Shown: piece by piece, positions 61,087 to 64,000 of the stretch
Numbering within the stretch: position 1 is the stretch's first letter
Layout: the number at the start of each line of letters is the position of its first letter
Assembly (NCBI GenBank): GCA_030645915.1
Contig: JAUSNO010000034.1
Location: 1-64,000 of the forward strand
Reading direction: 5' to 3'
Length of the DNA stretch: 64,000 nt
Origin: Undibacterium sp.
GTDB lineage: Bacteria > Pseudomonadota > Gammaproteobacteria > Burkholderiales > Burkholderiaceae_D
Made by a program: the position numbers and the translations under genes
Notes under the pieces: model-generated
The model's input: the letters and a program-made list of their open reading frames with translations, nothing else
Database searches by the model: none
What the model was told of the DNA's origin: nothing

Positions 61087-62943
61087 ATGAATCAACCTGT
61101 GATGAAGGGAGTGGCTACGATGAAGGTACCCGCTCACGTCAAGCAACAAAAATTGATCAATTGGGTCGCCGAGATGGCGGCACTGACAAAACCGGACAGC
61201 ATCTACTGGTGCGACGGCTCTGAAGAAGAGTACGACCGCCTGTGCGCAGAAATGGTTGCCTCCGGCACCATGAAAAAACTCAACGAAGCCAAGCGCCCGA
61301 ACAGCTACCTGGCTTGCTCCGATCCAAGTGATGTGGCACGGGTGGAAGACCGCACTTATATTTGCTCGGCAAAAAAAGAAGATGCAGGCCCGACCAATAA
61401 CTGGATGGCGCCATCAGAAATGCGCGCCACCTTAAATCCCTTGTTCGATGGCTGCATGCAAGGCCGCACCATGTATGTGGTGCCGTTTTCCATGGGTCCG
61501 CTGGGTTCGCATATCGCCCACATCGGCGTGGAATTATCTGATTCACCTTACGTTGCCGTAAATATGCGCATCATGACGCGCATGGGCAAGGCCGTGTATG
61601 ACGTGCTGGGCACCGATGGCGCTTTCGTGCCTTGCGTACACACAGTCGGCGCACCGCTGGCAGTCGGACAACAAGACGTGGCATGGCCATGCAATGCGAC
61701 CAAATACATCGTGCACTTCCCGGAAACCCGCGAGATCTGGTCTTACGGCTCTGGCTACGGCGGCAATGCGTTGCTGGGCAAGAAATGCTTCGCACTGCGC
61801 ATCGCCTCGACCATGGGTCGCGACCAGGGTTGGCTGGCTGAGCACATGCTGATCCTGGGCGTGGAATCTCCTGAAGGCAAAAAGCACTACATCGCGGCGG
61901 CTTTCCCTTCGGCTTGCGGCAAGACCAATTTCTCCATGCTGATCCCGCCTGCCAGTTTCGGCGGTTGGAAAGTCACCACCATCGGTGACGATATCGCCTG
62001 GATCAAGCCGGGTGCAGATGGCCGTTTGTATGCGATCAATCCTGAAGCTGGCTATTTCGGCGTGGCTCCCGGTACCAACAAAAATACCAACTTCAACTGC
62101 ATGGCATCGGTGCGCGGCAATACCATCTTCACCAACGTCGGTCTGACTGATGACGGCGATGTCTGGTGGGAAGGCATGAGCAAGGAAGCGCCAGCCCATC
62201 TGATCGACTGGCAGGGCAAGGACTGGACACCGGAAATCGCCAAGGAAACCGGTCGCAAGGCGGCCCACCCGAATTCACGCTTCACCGTTGCTGCAACGCA
62301 GAATCCTGTGCTCGATCCAGCCTGGGATGATCCTGCCGGTGTGCCAATTTCGGCCTTCATTTTTGGCGGCCGTCGCTCCACTACCGTGCCTTTGGTGACG
62401 GAAGCGCGCAACTGGGTAGAAGGCGTCTACATGGCCGCGACCATGGGTTCCGAAACCACTGCCGCCGCCGTTGGCCAGCAAGGTATTGTCAGACGTGATC
62501 CTTTCGCCATGCTGCCGTTCACCGGCTATAACGTCAGCGACTATTTCCAGCACTGGCTGGACATGGGCGACAAGATCAAGGCATCCGGTGCAACAGTCCC
62601 TAGCATCTATTGTGTCAACTGGTTCCGTACCGATGAGAATGGCAAGTTTGTCTGGCCTGGTTTTGGCGACAACATGCGCGTACTCGAATGGATGTTAGAG
62701 CGCATAGAAGGCAAGGGCCACGGCGTAGAAAATATCTTCGGTATCACACCGGAATTCAAGGATTTGACCTGGGATGGCCTGGATTTCACGCAACAACAGT
62801 TCGACACCATCACCTCCATCGACAAGGCCGCATGGGAAGCTGAACTGAAACTGCACGCCGAATTGTTTGAAAAACTGGAATATCACCTGCCAGCAGAACT
62901 CGAAGCAACCCGCGTCGCTCTAGAAAAGCGCCTGGCTTCATAA
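61087..62943 (+). CDS. pckG: Phosphoenolpyruvate carboxykinase (GTP)
   Basis: 618 aa, cytosolic. Converts oxaloacetate and GTP to phosphoenolpyruvate and CO2, the first committed step of gluconeogenesis from C4 acids. Motifs: the P-loop and catalytic Cys [14 protein letters not shown] (~279-292), the metal/kinase-2 motif [11 protein letters not shown], the omega-loop and substrate region [12 protein letters not shown], and the GTP-site FFGGRR-like [11 protein letters not shown]. Length is typical of the GTP enzyme rather than the shorter ATP enzyme. GGAG lies eight bases before the ATG. It suits a lifestyle with C4-dicarboxylate uptake (DctA). A strong terminator follows. Confidence 0.95.
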   Translation: MNQPVMKGVATMKVPAHVKQQKLINWVAEMAALTKPDSIYWCDGSEEEYDRLCAEMVASGTMKKLNEAKRPNSYLACSDPSDVARVEDRTYICSAKKEDAGPTNNWMAPSEMRATLNPLFDGCMQGRTMYVVPFSMGPLGSHIAHIGVELSDSPYVAVNMRIMTRMGKAVYDVLGTDGAFVPCVHTVGAPLAVGQQDVAWPCNATKYIVHFPETREIWSYGSGYGGNALLGKKCFALRIASTMGRDQGWLAEHMLILGVESPEGKKHYIAAAFPSACGKTNFSMLIPPASFGGWKVTTIGDDIAWIKPGADGRLYAINPEAGYFGVAPGTNKNTNFNCMASVRGNTIFTNVGLTDDGDVWWEGMSKEAPAHLIDWQGKDWTPEIAKETGRKAAHPNSRFTVAATQNPVLDPAWDDPAGVPISAFIFGGRRSTTVPLVTEARNWVEGVYMAATMGSETTAAAVGQQGIVRRDPFAMLPFTGYNVSDYFQHWLDMGDKIKASGATVPSIYCVNWFRTDENGKFVWPGFGDNMRVLEWMLERIEGKGHGVENIFGITPEFKDLTWDGLDFTQQQFDTITSIDKAAWEAELKLHAELFEKLEYHLPAELEATRVALEKRLAS

Positions 62944-62960
62944 GTAGCCAAGGCTGAAAT

Positions 62961-62993
62961 AAAAAAACCGCAGACACAATCTGCGGTTTTTTT
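62961..62993 (+). terminator. Intrinsic terminator of pckG
   Basis: Perfect 14-bp stem (AAAAAAACCGCAGA and complement), five-base loop CACAA, ending in seven T residues, 17 bases after the stop codon. It can also act on the minus strand for the DUF2798 gene. Confidence 0.93.
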
Positions 62994-63019
62994 ATATCTG
63001 AAGCGAAGACAATCGCGTT

Positions 63020-63439
63020 TTAATAATACCGATGAATATAAGCTCTACGCTGTACCTGCAATTTATTTTTAGCGGTAGCGCAGGCGTTGGCGCCGGCTAT
63101 GCTCGAAATCGTCAGGCCTGTCGCCGCGCCAGCCGAAGCGGCCGTGACCGCAGGCGCAGCAAGATGATTGGCAAACCGGTTAATCAGGGGCATGCTCATG
63201 TACGCTAAAGGAAAAGCGATCGGCCAGGTGGTGAGCCATGCTTCCATCCAGGCAGCAAAAAAATCATTGCTAAAACCAACCCATACCAGACGCATGACGG
63301 CAGAAATGACTAAAGTAATCACGCCCGTCGTCAGTATCGTTGGCAGCATGGAACCTAGGCTCTTGGAGCCAGCAAGTTCACGCTGGGGCCGGGCTGCGCG
63401 CTCGAAGTGAGCGTGCGTAAGAGTGCTTGATGGGTGCAT
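63020..63439 (-). CDS. DUF2798 domain protein
   Basis: About 139 aa, inner membrane. Two or three hydrophobic segments (ILTTGVITLVISAVMRLVW, WMEAWLTTWPIAFPLAYMSMP, and a weaker AAPAVTAASAGAATGL). TTWPIAFP and PLINR are typical DUF2798 features. ATG 63439 has GGAG five bases upstream; extension to 63595 is not conserved and overlaps the upstream gene. Function unknown. Second gene of a two-gene operon divergent from a LysR regulator. Confidence 0.78.
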   Translation of the reverse strand: MHPSSTLTHAHFERAARPQRELAGSKSLGSMLPTILTTGVITLVISAVMRLVWVGFSNDFFAAWMEAWLTTWPIAFPLAYMSMPLINRFANHLAAPAVTAASAGAATGLTISSIAGANACATAKNKLQVQRRAYIHRYY

Positions 63440-63470
63440 GATGGCTCCGCTTAGTTTGGAAAATGAATAC

Positions 63471-63788
63471 TTATCCGCGAGAAGCCAGAGCGCGCAATTC
63501 AGCGGCCATGCTTGGCGAACTGCTATCGAGATCATTGGCAACACGGCGAATCGCCAAAATGTTACGCAGATTGCGTTTGGCAGATTTCTGCTCACGCGTC
63601 AGCCTAGGTTGTAAAAGCAACAATGCAGCGCGCAACATGCCAACGATCAGCGGCTTGAACACGACCAGCATGGTCACAACAATGCCCAGACCGAGCAAAG
63701 GACGCGCCGCACCAGCAATAGTGCTGAGGGCGATTTGGGCTACTGGCAATGCGCTGGCAGCGGGGAAGGCTATGTTGAGAAAGCTCAT
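63471..63788 (-). CDS. Small membrane protein, 105 aa
   Basis: Not a family I can name. One or two membrane segments (~15-60, ALPVAQIALSTIAGAARPLL and GIVVTMLVVFKPLIVGMLRA), then a basic cytosolic tail (RLTREQKSAKRNLRNILAIRR). The RBS-like AGAGAAAA precedes the ATG. Upstream of the DUF2798 gene on the same strand with a 31-base gap, so they are co-transcribed. The divergent LysR gene 144 bases away is the likely regulator. Confidence 0.68.
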   Translation of the reverse strand: MSFLNIAFPAASALPVAQIALSTIAGAARPLLGLGIVVTMLVVFKPLIVGMLRAALLLLQPRLTREQKSAKRNLRNILAIRRVANDLDSSSPSMAAELRALASRG

Positions 63789-63932
63789 GATTTTCTCTTT
63801 CTTTCTATCTACTGTGAAGATGTGTAGACTATAGTGCAGTGCAATATATAAATATAATTTTGTTTTCCCATATCCAATATAGTTTCTGTGAATAATTGAC
63901 TTGTCCTTAACGGAACTCAGGAGTGCCTTGCG

Positions 63933-64000
63933 ATGAACTTCCTCACCCTCGATTTAAATTTGCTCAGAGTGTTTGATGCCGTCATGGTGGAACAAAACCT
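63933..64000 (+). CDS. LysR-family transcriptional regulator, truncated by the window end
   Basis: Only the first 22 codons are present. They read NFLTLDLNLLRVFDAVMVEQN, the standard N-terminus of a LysR helix-turn-helix domain (xLDLNLLRVFxAVxEx). AGGAG lies eight bases before the ATG. It is divergent from the small membrane protein / DUF2798 operon, the usual arrangement for a LysR target. The rest of the gene lies beyond the window. Confidence 0.8.
   Translation, partial: MNFLTLDLNLLRVFDAVMVEQN

Noticed and set aside
1-64000. rRNA, tRNA, prophage, integron, toxin-antitoxin or defence systems
   Set aside because: None of their hallmarks were found on either strand; the window looks like core chromosome with signalling genes and small repeats.

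Overview
The window reads as one continuous piece of a betaproteobacterial chromosome. The gene set (GTP-type PEP carboxykinase, CreBCD, DctA, an SPFH lipoprotein, many chemoreceptors and GGDEF/EAL proteins) and the intergenic repeats suggest Oxalobacteraceae, most like Undibacterium. That placement is an inference; no rRNA or tRNA gene is present to test it. No prophage, integron, CRISPR array or recognisable defence island was found. About 57 protein genes are supported, plus a truncated LysR gene at the right edge.

Layout. 0.2-5.4 kb: an unknown protein, a DNA-repair pair (AlkD-like glycosylase and exported LigE-type ligase), an orphan REC-PAS regulator and an XRE/cupin-GNAT-GNAT operon. 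5.6-16.9 kb: a signalling block with a giant multi-PAS histidine kinase and its FixJ-type partner, a single-domain response regulator, two chemoreceptors (one Aer-like) and a MASE3-PAS-GGDEF-EAL protein. 17-27 kb: DUF2721 protein, DODA-type dioxygenase, an OmpR/EnvZ-like pair divergent from a Spy/CpxP-like protein, a REC-DUF3369-GGDEF-EAL phosphodiesterase, a YegD-like Hsp70 and DctA. 27-38 kb: a TonB-like membrane protein, a TetR-UbiB-small protein operon, creBCD, an SPFH lipoprotein, two hotdog thioesterases and a GlxA-type regulator. 39-51 kb: chemoreceptor, HDOD protein, exported metallo-beta-lactamase-fold enzyme, SlyX, SprA-related protein, esterase, B12/radical SAM protein, CsoR-family repressor and MASE1-PAS-GGDEF-EAL protein. 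51-64 kb: outer-membrane SphA-like protein, glycosyltransferase, substrate-binding protein facing a histidine kinase, DyP peroxidase, asparaginase-like protein, 2-hydroxyacid dehydrogenase, PEP carboxykinase, a DUF2798 operon and the start of a LysR gene.

How it fits together. Much of the coding capacity is environmental sensing: five histidine kinases, two response regulators that show no output domain, three chemoreceptors and three c-di-GMP enzymes. Metabolic genes point to C4-dicarboxylate uptake (DctA) and gluconeogenesis (PEPCK).

The least ordinary content is between the genes: a family of eight ~72-bp palindromic repeats about every 8 kb; a pair of 99-bp TA-flanked MITE-like elements, both in the same orientation just upstream of genes; an inverted-repeat element whose right end supplies the ribosome-binding site and start codon of a periplasmic binding protein; 11-bp direct repeats upstream of creD with the geometry, but not the sequence, of the known CreB site; a smaller AT-rich repeat; and a long imperfect hairpin at 30.8 kb. 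I see no fully new multi-gene system; the repeats are the strongest candidates for something undescribed.
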